Shown one piece after another: positions 53,901-62,824 of a stretch of 64,000 bases of DNA. This DNA comes from Elmis aenea (Eukaryota; Arthropoda; Insecta; Coleoptera; Elmidae). The position numbers and the translations under genes are program-made. The stretch spans positions 15,028,544 through 15,092,543 of the forward strand of contig OX393582.1 of the NCBI GenBank assembly GCA_947652605.1. Reading direction: 5' to 3'. The notes below the pieces were generated by a model. That model was not told the DNA's origin, did not search any database, and saw only the letters and a program-made list of their open reading frames with translations. Position 1 is the stretch's first letter; each line of letters starts with the position of its first letter.

Positions 53901-56900
53901 CGCTTAATAAGTACCAAGTGTTCAACAAAAGTGCTTGGTGCTCTAAGCATCGAGCATCTGTTTTAGAAAGTGCTCCAAGCATTGTGCTCGAAGCATTAAA
54001 AGTGCTTAAAAAATTATTGCAAGTAGTAAGCATTCAAGCATTGCCCAGCTCTGGGAAATACTAAGAAATCAAAAGATTTACACATTTTGAGATCCTGTGA
54101 ATATGTTTGAACCATTTTTTAAAATGTAATGTAAATTTTGTAAAGACATGTATTTTTAGGTGTTGCTATTTGAATTTTTCCTTCTCCAAGTGCATCTTCA
54201 TCATCCTAATGGCGCCACAGATGGAGATATTGCCTTTTATGCGTTCTCTAACTCAGAATGGCGAAAGCATTTACGTTTTTTGTATTCCATTATCTGCCAA
54301 GAGATTGAAACAAATGCCAAGTTTGGTATTAGATGTACGCTTTCGGAAACTTCAGATGAACCGAAAATTTTGCATAAAACTGTAGTGGCCCTTACGGTCG
54401 AAGTATTTAGACAAGTAAGTGGAAAATATTTTGGGCTGATTTGGTATAGCAAATTCAGTTATATTTAACATAAAGTTAGCTCTTTTACAATATCCAATTA
54501 AATATTACAGTTATAGCGCTGTGTAATATATGTAATATAAATATTTTTGTAATTTTAGGTGATCTACTAATATAATAATAAAGATTAGCAAAAAAGACCT
54601 ATAGGCCCAATGCTAATCAATCATAATTAGTGCAAAATTTGCCAAACAGTGAACATCTCTTTTATTGTTTATTACTCTATAGTTGTCTTGATGATGAAGT
54701 ATGCAATTTTTTTTTTTTTTTAGTCATGAGTCCTTCTACTGTTAGGTGTAGGACTGTTGAGTTGTGTTGTGCTTTTCCATGTTTTTCTGTCTTGTGCTGT
54801 CCTTTTTATGTGTTTCCATTTGATGTTTCTATCCACTGCTGCTTTTTTAACTTCGTCGTGCCAGGTTTTTCTCGGTCTACCTCTTTTGTTTTTTCCCTGT
54901 GCTCTTGCTGCACATGCATTTCTGGTTAACCTTTTTTCTTTCATCCTATAAATGTGGCCCAACCATCCCAGCTGCCTTTCCTGTATTTTTGTTTCAACTG
55001 ATTTTATCTTTAATTGTTCTCTATATGTTCCGTTTCGGATTCTATCTTTTTTTGTTTTTCCTTCGATTTTTCTCAGAAATCTCATTTCTGCTGCATTCAC
55101 TCGGCTACTATTTTTATGTGTGAGTGCCCACGTTTCACTTCCGTATAAAAGTGCCGGAGTTTCTACCTTTTTGACCACTTCCACTTTCGTTCGTTTTGGG
55201 ACTTCTCTATTTCCAAAAAATGTTGTTCTTAAACTGTTAAATATTCTTCCCACATTTCCTGTCCTTTCGCTTATTTCCTTGTGCATTCCTCCATTTATCT
55301 TTATGATCAATCCTAAATATTTAAAGCTTTCAACCTGTTCTAACCTAAGCCCATTTAAAGTGATGCTATGCCCATTGTTCTCTGTTGTAACAAACATAGT
55401 TTTAGTTTCTTGGGTATTTATTTTCATATTAATTTTTTCCAATTCCAGGTTTAGAGTTTCTAAATTATGTTGCAGATTTTTTTCTGTTTCCGCCACTAAG
55501 ACCATGTCGTCTGCAAACATTAGCTCCGTTATGTAAATTTTTTCCATTTTCCAGTTGCCTAGGTGAAACGATCTCATTTTTTGTTTTACTTCTTTAATTA
55601 CCCCATCTATAACTACTGAGAATAATAATGGAGTGAACACGCATCCTTGTTTTAAGTCCTCTTTTGTTTCAAACTCTTTCGATTCTTCATTTTATGTCCT
55701 TACAATATTTACCGTTTTTTCATACATCGCTGTTATTGTGTCGATTGTTTCTATTTCTATTTCCTTCCTTCTTAAGCCCCTCCATACATCTTTCCTTTTG
55801 ATTTTATCGAATTCTTTTTCCAAGTCTATAAAACATAAATGTATTTCCGGGTTTTTTGTTAAGCTCTTTTCGATTGTTTGTCTCAATATAAAGACTGGGT
55901 CTTGTGTACTCCTTCCTCTTCTGAAACCGTATTGGGATTCTTCTAGTGTACTTTCTATTTTTTCTTTTAGTCTGCCTTCCATTACTCTAGCCAGTATTTT
56001 CCCTGGTACACTCTTTAATGTTATTCCTCTATAGTTGGAACAATCCCTTTTGTCTCCTTTCTTGTATAATGGTAGGATTATTCCAATATTCTATCCCTTG
56101 ATTTTATTACTTCGTCCAATAGAGCCCATAGTACTTCTTTCCCTAATTCTTCCATTTATTTAATCATTTCCGGTGTAATATCATCTTTACCTGCGACTTT
56201 TCCGATCTTTAATTTTGCTATTCATTTTTCTAATTCTTCCATTGTAATCTTCGTTATCCCCTGATATCCTCTGTCGCATCTTACATTGTTACTCTGTATC
56301 TTTTAGTTATTTCATCTGTCTCCGCTAGCTCTTTAAAGTATTGTCTCCATTTTTCCATTATTTTTTCCTCATCCGTAATCATGTTCCCATTTTTATCTGT
56401 TATGTTTTTCATTCCATATTCTTTTTTCTTTCTTAGCTGCTTTAAGGTGCCATAGAACAACTTTTGATTCTCATTAAAATTCTCTTTCATGTTCTGCCCA
56501 AACTTTATCCACGATTTTTCCTTTGCTTTCCTTACTGCAAGCTTGATTTCTTTTCTTTTTACTTTGTATTTATTATAATCTTCTGCTTTCTTTGTATTAA
56601 GATAGATTTTGTTTTTTTTTTTTCCTTAATGATCTTTTGTAGTTCTCTAGTCCATCATTCTGTTCTTTTTGTTTTTGTGTTTTGATTTTCCGCAGCTCTC
56701 TATTGCAGCCTGTAACAATGTTTCTTTAAAGTTTTTCCATGTATCTTCCAGTTCTTTTTCTTCTTTTTGTTCCTTAAATTTTCTGTTTATTATCTCTTGG
56801 TACTTGTTTCTTGCTATTGGATCTTTTAGTTTATGACTCTGTATTTTCTCCTTTACTACCTTTCTTCGTTTGTCCAGTTTTTCTTCTTTTTGGTTTTTTA

Positions 56901-59900
56901 TTTCCATTTTTAATAAGTGATGGTCGCCACTGATTTTCGCTTGTCTTGTTACTTTTATATCTTTTATCAGACCAAATTTTTGCAATTGGTCTGACTAAAA
57001 TTTGGGAAATATGTGTCTCATTCAATATTAAAAAAATATTATTGTAATGATAAGTTATGGATTGTAACAATAGCACGACTTTAGAAATCTAACTTTTAAC
57101 TATTTTAAATATTTTCATATTTTGCTAAGAATTAAAATGACTGTTATTCATAATTTTGTCCTTACTTTTTAGATATTCAGTAGTGGTATTACTGATGTTA
57201 CCCAAATATCTCTTTGTAATAGAACTGTTAATGAGAGCCAACCACCAGCTAAGAGACAAAGAATTGAAGTAGGATTACCTTCAATTATAAAAACAATACA
57301 AGACACTAAAGATTGGGCTTGGTATGTATATTTTGTGTAAACTACAAAAAACTTTAATGTAACCATTCGTTTACAAAAAGCCCCGCGACAGAAAAGTGAC
57401 TTTTAGATTAGGGATGCGCAATCTAGGGGGGTGCGCATCCATTTGGGGGCGTGGCAAATGTTACTGCATGCACAATATCAGCCATGATTTAATTGCAAGA
57501 GAAAACATTTAGTTTTTTTTCTATATTTCATTTTTTTTTTGTTTATAATATTATATTTCTGTAATCCTTGATACCTGCTAACTTCAGAGCAAAAAATGAT
57601 CAGGTTTTCGTTGTTACTTTGTCAGCCATGTTGGGGGGAGCAAGTTAATATGCTGAGAAATGGGAGTGTGGCATGAAAAGTTTGAGCACCCCTGTCTTAG
57701 ATAAAACAAATTTATTTCTCTATTACAATATAAATTTTTATTGCATATAAAAAAAACATGCAAACTAAATAATACATAACATACTTTAGCGCATCCCTGT
57801 ATAGATCTCCTATTCAATAAACATTTTCTCCATCTGAATGTTAATATACTTTTACAGGATCCAGATTGTTGCGAAACTGTTGAAGAAATATCCTGAAATA
57901 ATTAATGCAGACAATTTTTTCTCGCTCATTCAAATTCTGTCTGCTCAACAAGCTGAATGTAAAGATTTCGACTTACGGTACCATCTCTACGAATGTTTGA
58001 GTGTTCTTGTGGATGTTCAGAGTGACTTGGAAGCTGACGTAACAACCCTAGCGAATATTAATACTGTGTGGTCGGTTGTATGGGAGTCGGCTCTTAGGTA
58101 AGTAACGTGAATTATATTAATTAATAATAAACTTAATGAAATCGTTGAAAAATCGGAAATTGTGAATAATTCAGCATTTTGTTTATTTATATGTAATGGT
58201 AACTTACCTTAAAGTCTGAAATTTTTATCATGTTAAGAATTCCCAATGATATACATGGTGATTCAAATTCGAGGGCGACCATGGGGATCTCGGTTATTAC
58301 TGAAGATAGAGGGTAGGTTTAAATTTGGCAAAATTGCTAAATTTTATGCTCATCACGAATATAAAAACAGATTTAAAATATCTTCAACTGTTTTTGAAAA
58401 AAAATGAAAAAAACTGAAAAAGTGACTTCGTTTTTTTGCTATAACTTTTTTATTTATATATATTTTTAAATCTGTAAAAACTTTTACATGGCTACTTTTT
58501 ATTTTACTTTTAATGGTGCCATCAAATTTTTTTGCCTTACCGATTCTGTTTTGTTTTATAGGTACTTGTTAATTTCTTATGGGCGACAAACTTGATTTTA
58601 ATCTAGTTAGCTAGAACTTTTTTTTTCTGATTTCAAAACCGTACTACATTAGTAGTATTTACATAAAAAACGTATTTATTTGAAAAAAAAAAAGGTTTTC
58701 ATTTATTCAACATATCTAATAACTAGATGAAAATCAAGTTTGTCGCCTATAAGAAATCAAAAAGTTAGTACCTATAAAATAAAACGGAATCGGCAAGGCA
58801 AAAAATTGATGGCACCATTAAAAGTAAAATAAAAAGTGGCCTTGTAAAAGTTTTTACAGATTTAAAAAAACTATAAATAAAAAAGTTTTGCAAAAAACGA
58901 GGTAATTTTTTCATTTTTTTTTTCAATTTTTTTTCTTAAACAGTTGAAGATATTTTAAATCTGTTTTGATATTATTGATGAGCATAAAATTAAGCAACTT
59001 TTTCAAATTTAAACCTACCCTCAATCTTCAGTAATAACCGAGATCCCCATGGCCGCCCTCGAATTTAAATCACCCTGTACATATTGTTAGGTCATGTGAT
59101 GTCAGTATGTAGGTATTGATAATAAAAAACATATTTTGTGAAATAATATCTATCCTTAAATTAAGAGAACCAACTTAAACACCAAGAAATAATCTGTTTT
59201 TTTGCAATACACAAAATTGATTGTTTTTTCATATTTTTATACTACTTCAAATGTTACACCAAGAAATTTGTATTTGGTTGACTGTTTTCGGAATAACTTT
59301 TTAAATAACTTCCATTGCATTTTGAATGTTTCTGAAACATTTAATAAATTTATATCATTGTGTCGAATGTCTACAGTGTGTCCAAAAGGTATGGAATATG
59401 CTATATATCTCAGTAAATATCCACTTTAGGGAAAAATGTTTTGAATAAAAGTTGTTTGGTACTTAGTTTTCCACCATAAGACAAAATTTAAATTCAATTT
59501 TTTTTTTAATAACAAAAGCGCAATGAAAAACAATTGAATTTTTTTAAATGACAAGGTACCCCTATATTATACTCATTTGATAGAGAATTTTTTTCTCTTT
59601 TCAATGATGCAAAACTTTAGTACCTACCTTTACTTAAGCAACTTTTTGAGAAAAAAAAAAAAAGTTCTCAAATTATTTTAATTGTTAAGTATTTATCTCT
59701 AACAAAAACATCATAAGAACTAAAATTTTTTGACGAAATCCACAAGTGTTCAAACTGTGAACCATTTACAGCTTGGCAATGATAAACTCGGTTTTTAAAC
59801 CCGTTTATAACATTCCCAACCATTTCAGATATAATAGATCTCATCTCTCCTCTAATACGATCTATTAAATTTTCAATATTCTCCGGCCTTTTACCATAAA

Positions 59901-62613
59901 CTTTATTTTTAAGGTGACTTTAAAGGAAAAAGTAGATTTTGTCGGAAAATTTTAGTTCTTAAGATGTTTTTGTTAGAAACATACTAAACAATTAAAATAA
60001 TTTGAGGTACTAAACTTTTGCATCATTGAAAAGAGAAAAAAATTCTTTATCAAATGAGTATAATATAGGGGTATCTTGTCATATAAAAAAATTCAATTGT
60101 TTTTCATTGCACTTTTGTTATTGGAAAAAATTGAATTTAAATTTGGTCTTATGGTGGAAAACTAAGTACTAAACAACTTTTATTCAAAACAATTTTCCCT
60201 AAAGAGGATATTAACTGAGATATATAGCATATTCCATACCTTTTGGACACACTGTATATAAAAAGCTATCTTATAGTACTAATTTAAATTGTACACTGTT
60301 TTTTACCAAAGTACTTTTTGATCTTTTCCAAGGGTGTCTTGATTGTGCGAAAACATTGTGTGCAATAGTTTTTTCATTGATATTACCTACAACCAGGTGC
60401 ATAGTTTCCTCTAGGCTGCCCACTTTGTTTTATGACATGTAAGAAATTGCACAGGTGAATGTACTTCCCACGCAGTGCGATGAGAGTGGTTCAGGTCACT
60501 TACGCCGTAAATTTTTTTGTGTTTTACCCAATCTTCTTGAATTTGGTCTTAAAATAGAACCCAATGAGAGGCACATTTCGGGGTATTAAAAAGTTGGAGC
60601 CCCCATTTTTTAAAATTCGTTTTATAGTGACAAGCGTACCTAGTCACAAAAAGTCAAATAACTTTGTTACGTTTCTCCCAATCTTCTCAAACTTGGTCTC
60701 AAAATAAAGCCCCAAGAGTGGTGTTTCTGGTGGTTTCAAAAACTTGGGCCATGATCTTTTTGAACACATTATATTTACGATCTCTTGCAAAAGCAGGTTG
60801 TGTTTGATCGTGAAGAGCATCTTTAGTCACAAAAAGTTGAATAAATTTGTTGCATTTTATCCGATCTTCTCGAACTTGGTCTACAAATGAAGTCCTAAGA
60901 GAGGCGCTTGTTCTGGTAGCAAAAAGTTGGGGCCACGATCTTTTTGCTTACGTTTCATTTACGGTCTCTTGCAAAAACGGTTTGTCTCTGATCACGGAAA
61001 GCATCGCTAGTTACTAAAAGTTGAATAACTTTGTTACGGTTTATCCAATCTTCTCCAACCGAATCTCAAAATGAAGTCATACATGGGGCGCATCTTGTGG
61101 CATCAATATGGTTTTTTTGAACACGTTTTATTTATGGTCTCTTGTAAACACGGTTCGTCACTAACTGCGAACAGCATTTTTGGTCACAAAAATTTGAATA
61201 ACTTTGCGTTTTATTCGATCTTCTCGAAGTCGATCTCAAAATGAAGTCCCAAGAGGAGCGCTCTAATGATAATTAAAAATTGGGGCCACGATTTTTTCGA
61301 ACGATTATCTGTACGAGTTTCTGCAAAAACGGCTCGTACTGATCGAGAAAAGCACTATAAAAATATTGCACAAATTTACGCTTATTTCAAAATTTTTGCC
61401 CGAGTGCACTTCTGCAGTGCGCAGCTATAAGATAAATTAGGGTGTACTATGACCAGGTGAAATTTATAGATTGTTTAATTTTTCATTTAAGCGATTTTAG
61501 ATATCTAAAATTTATTTGGATGTTATAAATCATCAAAAATTTTAGCAACTGCCAAATTAAAACCTATGCTCTATCGAGATCCCTTTGCTTGAACTCGAAT
61601 TTCAATGAGCTGGTATTTTAAAAGTTTCATTACAAAAAAAAAACTTGCTAAGAGGGGTTATATGGTTATCGTTAGATCAATATTATTTTATATTTCCAGA
61701 GCTGCAGGCTTGAACCAGAATGAACAACAAACTCATAAACTTTTACAAAAATTGATGCTCAAACGTGAATCTCTTCAGAGCACACAACTGTTCCGAACAT
61801 ATTTATCCGGAGTCATCAACATTACCAAATACAGTATTCAAACACTGTATGTTGCCTGTCAGAAATTCGGTGTTCCTGACACTCCTCTAACACCCACCGC
61901 AAAGTCCGATTCAACCAGGGGAATTCTTCTGAGATGGATTTTAAATATGGAAAACGAGAGACGAAGCAACACCATTGTTTATTCTGAAACAATTACGGCA
62001 CACATACTTGTTGCTTTAGCACTTAAGCAATGGCCTCAAAGTAAAATTAAAATTGATAGTGGCTCTGAGCCCAATCCCTACGAAAATATCGAAAAATCGT
62101 ACATGGCCACGTCGTTTGAAAGTGGTCTCCTAATAGACAAACGTGACGATACTCCCCAGGACAGCGATGATTCTAAAATATATTTAAATCATGCAGACGT
62201 TTCGCAGATACTACAAGACCTGGTGAAATTGTTTGCCGAAAGATTTTCACACCTCGAGCGTCCTTCAAATACATTTTTGAAAGATTTGATCAATGCCATC
62301 ATTTTAATGACAAACGTTCTGTCATTCATGATTCATTATAATGTGTTAAAAGAAAGTGATCTTGTAAAATGCCAATTAATGGGCTCATTGCAGATGCTGC
62401 TTGAAGTTTTACTCGATTTTTTAAAAGAGCGAATTCAGAAGATGAGTGAACGTACTATTAAAATTCTCATCGAAATTTTTAAACAATTAAAAAAGTTGTT
62501 TTCGTTCGGCATTAATGATTTCGTATCGACCAAACTTTGTGAGTTTATACCGGTGGACTTGTTAAAGCTCATGTTTGATATGTTGAATGACGAAGAAAAT
62601 GATGCAGATGATG
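44776..62613 (+). CDS. ATM: ATM serine/threonine kinase, 5' part (nine exons; continues beyond window)
   Basis: PI3K-like kinase that signals DNA double-strand breaks and, in flies (tefu), protects telomeres. Coding exons: 44776-44970, 45286-45403, 51528-51689, 51770-52005, 53460-53558, 54160-54414, 57173-57321, 57858-58097, 61700-62613; all GT-AG and in phase, giving the N-terminal 789 aa. Evidence is similarity to the ATM N-terminal helical solenoid: the TAN-like segment SSKVLERKKNAELLLDLV with LNWNSV, LQVHLHHPNGA (vertebrate LQIYIHHPKGA), PAKRQRIEVG (PCKRKKIELG), LLKKYPEI and VWSVVWESALR. The kinase domain lies outside the window. The ATG follows a 5' UTR splice acceptor. Introns 2, 4, 6 and 8 are swollen by transposons. 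Confidence 0.93.
45286..45403 (+). CDS. ATM: ATM coding exon 2
   Basis: EAEKLAELERKQKHNLLHPV to VIRKANRG. Acceptor ATTTTTTCAG, donor GGAG|GTAAGT, phase 1 out. Confidence 0.88.
45404..46122 (+). other. ATM intron 2 before the Gypsy insertion
   Basis: About 700 bp; moderately AT-rich. No repeat terminus, exon or ORF that I can support. Confidence 0.4.
46118..46122. repeat. Target-site duplication TAAAT (left)
   Basis: TAAAT directly before the left LTR; the same TAAAT follows the right LTR at 50588-50592. The 5-bp duplication proves integrase-type insertion. Confidence 0.92.
46123..46291 (-). repeat. 3' LTR of the Gypsy element
   Basis: 169 bp, reading the same as 50419-50587 base by base as far as I can compare. 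Contains AATAAA in element sense (TTTAATAAACATC). Confidence 0.93.
46313..50329 (-). CDS. Gag-Pol polyprotein of the Gypsy element, 1338 aa, intact
   Basis: Drives retrotransposition by making capsid, protease, reverse transcriptase/RNase H and integrase. Gag occupies about residues 1-290 with two zinc-knuckle-like units (CKVCGRSNHQDVHC, CNACGVKGHLSNVC, ~248-281). Protease has LDSGSAVSVI (~348-357). RT runs ~480-660 with KIDLSHAY and the catalytic FLDDILITG (~626-634). RNase H follows (LACDASDYGLGAVL). Integrase has the zinc-binding H-H-C-C region (HASHMG ... CEQCLK) and D-D-E residues in HVDFFGPL, VTDNGPQF and NGAAENAV. No stop or frameshift; gag and pol are in one frame. The ATG lies 89 bp after the LTR and the stop 21 bp before the other LTR. 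Bears no relation to ATM, being antisense in its intron. Confidence 0.95.
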   Translation of the reverse strand: MPNEGGVVATQGQIIGTLKEFDPKINSWEVHKRQLKQFFNINNITKDDKRRALLLHSLNEFAFKLLSDLCVPEIAENKSFESLTQLLDDYFSTKKSVWGERYHFYAAKQEKDESLVNWSARVRHLATYCNFNENLPIVLRDKFVFGLANTSLLEKVFQESEMLSFENAVKITQNMEAARGYYKDINKIDQMQVIKEETLDVHRMGYKYHHSGNQRGSSFKQGNFRPCAGTSHHSARTGSTNKATAYICKVCGRSNHQDVHCRYRNYSCNACGVKGHLSNVCQNKKTHKKRNQINYSSIENENSSIDDCKDAVNAIQDLKLFNIKLPNSSNNPILIDICLNGKKMQMELDSGSAVSVISKDLYEINFKVNPLFQTNTTLINYVGGNIRPVGKVKLEVKFNENSHVLDFYVIPNGGPPLLGRDFMSKFELIIKTNKMLQITPMENIFQRFGEIFKNELGTFNKGKIELNCKEDIQPKFFKPRPLPFALKAKVDFEIDKLLKLGVLKAVEYSEWGTPIVPVLKPDGSIRVCGDFKVTVNPVLKIDKFPLPRIDDLMTQLQGGKTFSKIDLSHAYQQVILDDKSQPLTTISTHRGLFMYTRLPFGISSAPALFQRIIEKIFQGIPGTICFLDDILITGRDDKEHMDRLKAVLQKIQDCGLRVHKEKCKFFQKSVTYLGFLIDKEGIHKSTEKVRALIDAPKPTNVTQLKSVLGFINYYRKFLPNLSTILQPLYKLLKENNPWHWSQECEMAFIKIKEMITSPTILVHFNPEIELKLACDASDYGLGAVLYHAFEDGSQRPISFASRTLTIAEKAYSQIDKEALALIFGVKKFQQYLFCKLFTLVTDHKPLVAILGEKKGIPTLAANRLQRYAVILSAYTYKIEYVNSQSNVADFLSRAPLPETLENEAKDYTYLNYVSEGCLPINIENIRKAIENDTILQQLSSYLRNGWPQKVEAAFKPYMLRKDSLTLEDGVIMWGYRVLIPLTLRNKILNELHASHMGIVKTKSLARSFVWWPELNAEIEKLLSRCEQCLKLRNTPEKCPLIPWNFPNQPWERLHVDFFGPLKGKTFLIIIDAFSKWIEVYPLSSTDTQNTIKKLRETFARFGLPKVIVTDNGPQFTSELFQQFVKNNAIEHKTSSPYNPSTNGAAENAVKTVKHFLLKVGVNNNNVDTLLQRFLMDYRNTEHSTTAETPAKLLLGRRVRTRFDLWIPEQKQNMDLNSKLAEQVRKNQARQIRNAGGRRSVKFEKGEVVMCRDYRSGSPKWIKAIIIKKVGSRTFIVKICNTDITWKRHVNQIIKCDLMNNNNDNVNNVNRDNIFSKMFFEPPDNRPKRNRKPPEFYKS
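50419..50587 (-). repeat. 5' LTR of the Gypsy element
   Basis: 169 bp; TG...CA termini within the short inverted repeat TGTAGT/ACTACA. Adjacent to TTGGCGACGAGG. Confidence 0.93.
50635..51245. mobile_element. Foldback element right of the Gypsy insertion
   Basis: CAGGGAGTCCAAGGTATGCC and GGCATACCGTGTGAGACACC-CTG ends flanked by TA. Another CCCATGC..GACATCCTGTATA end lies inside near 51105-51140, so it is composite. Confidence 0.6.
51528..51689 (+). CDS. ATM: ATM coding exon 3
   Basis: TRLLVSKLIEYVIRG, KDYVLPVSNYWGLIATKDWL (like the vertebrate ATM YWCEIS..QWLELF). Acceptor AACTGTTGCAG, donor CTGA|GTAAGT. Lies after the Gypsy-bearing intron 2. Confidence 0.85.
51770..52005 (+). CDS. ATM: ATM coding exon 4
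   Basis: ILAALKALYLNPIPNGDTSK to LLNFCSQ. Acceptor TTTTTTCAG, donor CAG|GTTTCA. The preceding intron is 80 bp. Confidence 0.85.
52006..53459 (+). other. ATM intron 4 contents
   Basis: Contains a repeat fragment near 52210-52280 (GGCCCCCAGCAACAGGGGGCC, split here across two words), a foldback-type left end at 52284 (CCGGGTGATTCAGTTTG) and an unrelated right end at 53154 (GCGAGATCCCCATGG ... AACCCTG|TA). No exon seen. Confidence 0.45.
53460..53558 (+). CDS. ATM: ATM coding exon 5
   Basis: TAIDNRVACCKLGEDIFGRL to NSIDVK, 33 codons. Acceptor TAAATTTTAG, donor AAG|GTATGA. Confidence 0.82.
53607..54053. mobile_element. hAT-type MITE built of AAGTGCTT words
   Basis: CAGAGCTGGGCAA/TTGCCCAGCTCTG ends, flanked by the 8-bp duplication GGAAATAC on both sides (53599-53606, 54054-54061). 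The interior is a dense array of AAGTGCTT, AAGCACT and AAGCATT in both directions. No ORF. Confidence 0.9.
54160..54414 (+). CDS. ATM: ATM coding exon 6
   Basis: LLFEFFLLQVHLHHPNGATD, SEWRKHLRFLYSIICQEI, VVALTVEVFRQ. Acceptor TATTTTTAG, donor CAA|GTAAGT. The clearest ATM similarity in the gene. Confidence 0.92.
54707..56990 (-). mobile_element. 5'-truncated LINE (endonuclease-RT type), broken
   Basis: Minus strand, with its 15-nt A tail seen as T at 54707-54721. Frames in order: endonuclease end with SGDHHLLKMEI (56985-56647), linker NGNMITDEEKIMEKW (56490-56281), RT with QYGFRRGRSTQDPVF and FIDLEKEFDKI (55982-55692), then LMFADDMVLVAE, FKYLGLIIKING, LLYGSETWALT, WLGHIYRM and RGRPRKTWHDEV (55640-54720). 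Frameshifts separate the pieces. Long plus-strand ORFs here are shadows. Confidence 0.88.
57173..57321 (+). CDS. ATM: ATM coding exon 7
   Basis: IFSSGITDVTQISLCNR, ESQPPAKRQRIEVGLPSII, DTKDWAW. Acceptor TTACTTTTTAG, donor CTTG|GTATGT, phase 2. Confidence 0.9.
57409..57694. mobile_element. hAT-type MITE in ATM intron 7
   Basis: Left TAGGGATGCGCAATC, right GTTTGAGCACCCCTG; flanked by TTTTAGAT and TCTTAGAT, an 8-bp duplication with one mismatch. Confidence 0.7.
57858..58097 (+). CDS. ATM: ATM coding exon 8
   Basis: IQIVAKLLKKYPEIINADNF, LRYHLYECLSVLVDV, INTVWSVVWESALR. Acceptor CTTTTACAG, donor TTAG|GTAAGT. Confidence 0.9.
58254..59077. mobile_element. Foldback element, 824 bp (complete reference copy)
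   Basis: CATGGTGATTCAAATTCGAG with GGGGATCTCGGTTATTACTG; right end CTCGAATTTAAATCACCCTG, flanked by TA. The arms pair over ~380 bp. It reads through ATTCAACATATCTAATAACT, the empty site of the Helitron at 16632-18189. Confidence 0.87.
59374..60254. mobile_element. Foldback element with mariner-like transposase tail in its loop
   Basis: CAGTGTGTCCAAAAGGTATG and CATACCTTTTGGACACACTG are exact inverse ends, flanked by TA. The arms are ~350 bp; the unpaired centre codes for a transposase C-terminus on the minus strand. Confidence 0.85.
59668..59904 (-). pseudogene. C-terminal remnant of a Tc1/mariner-type transposase
   Basis: 78 codons: KVYGKRPENIENLIDRIRGE, MRSIISEMVGNVINGF, YHCQAVNGSQFEHLW, then a stop. 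The pattern R-x-x-x-C-x-x-x-x-G-x-x-x-E-H-L closes many insect mariner-like transposases. The catalytic part is gone. Confidence 0.6.
60480..61365 (+). repeat. Tandem repeat, ~183-bp unit, about five copies
   Basis: Units begin TCACAAAAAGTTGAATAACT or a variant at 60644, 60827, 61011 and 61184, with a more diverged first unit from ~60480. Each has CCAATCTTCTCGAACTTGGT, AATGAAGTCC, GGGCCACGATCTTTTTGAAC and GGTCTCTTGCAAAAACGG. About 75-85% alike by eye. No shared frame. Confidence 0.8.
61700..62613 (+). CDS. ATM: ATM coding exon 9
   Basis: The longest exon: 304 codons, AAGLNQNEQQTHKLLQKLML to LNDEENDADD, donor ATG|GTAAGT, phase 1. Helical repeat region with many Leu/Ile; acidic end. Acceptor ATATTTCCAG. 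Confidence 0.9.
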
Positions 62614-62824
62614 GTAAGTAAATACTTGATCGAGTTCTTGAAGGTGATCGACTTAATGTTGGGATCAGCTATAAATAAATATGATCTTTATTTAGCTTCG
62701 TAGCTATTTTACATCATTTTCATCTTATTTATACTTATTTGGACATATTCTCTTAAAATAGGTTTTAATTTAATTTAAACTTAAGTATTTCTACATCAAA
62801 AATCTAATATGTTTTTGAGGTACA

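Noticed and set aside
54952..55536. 194-aa plus-strand ORF rich in F, S and L
   Set aside because: Mirror of the LINE reverse-transcriptase frame on the minus strand.
60480..61365. CRISPR-like array
   Set aside because: Units are ~183 bp and contiguous, without short repeats and unique spacers, and the genome is eukaryotic.
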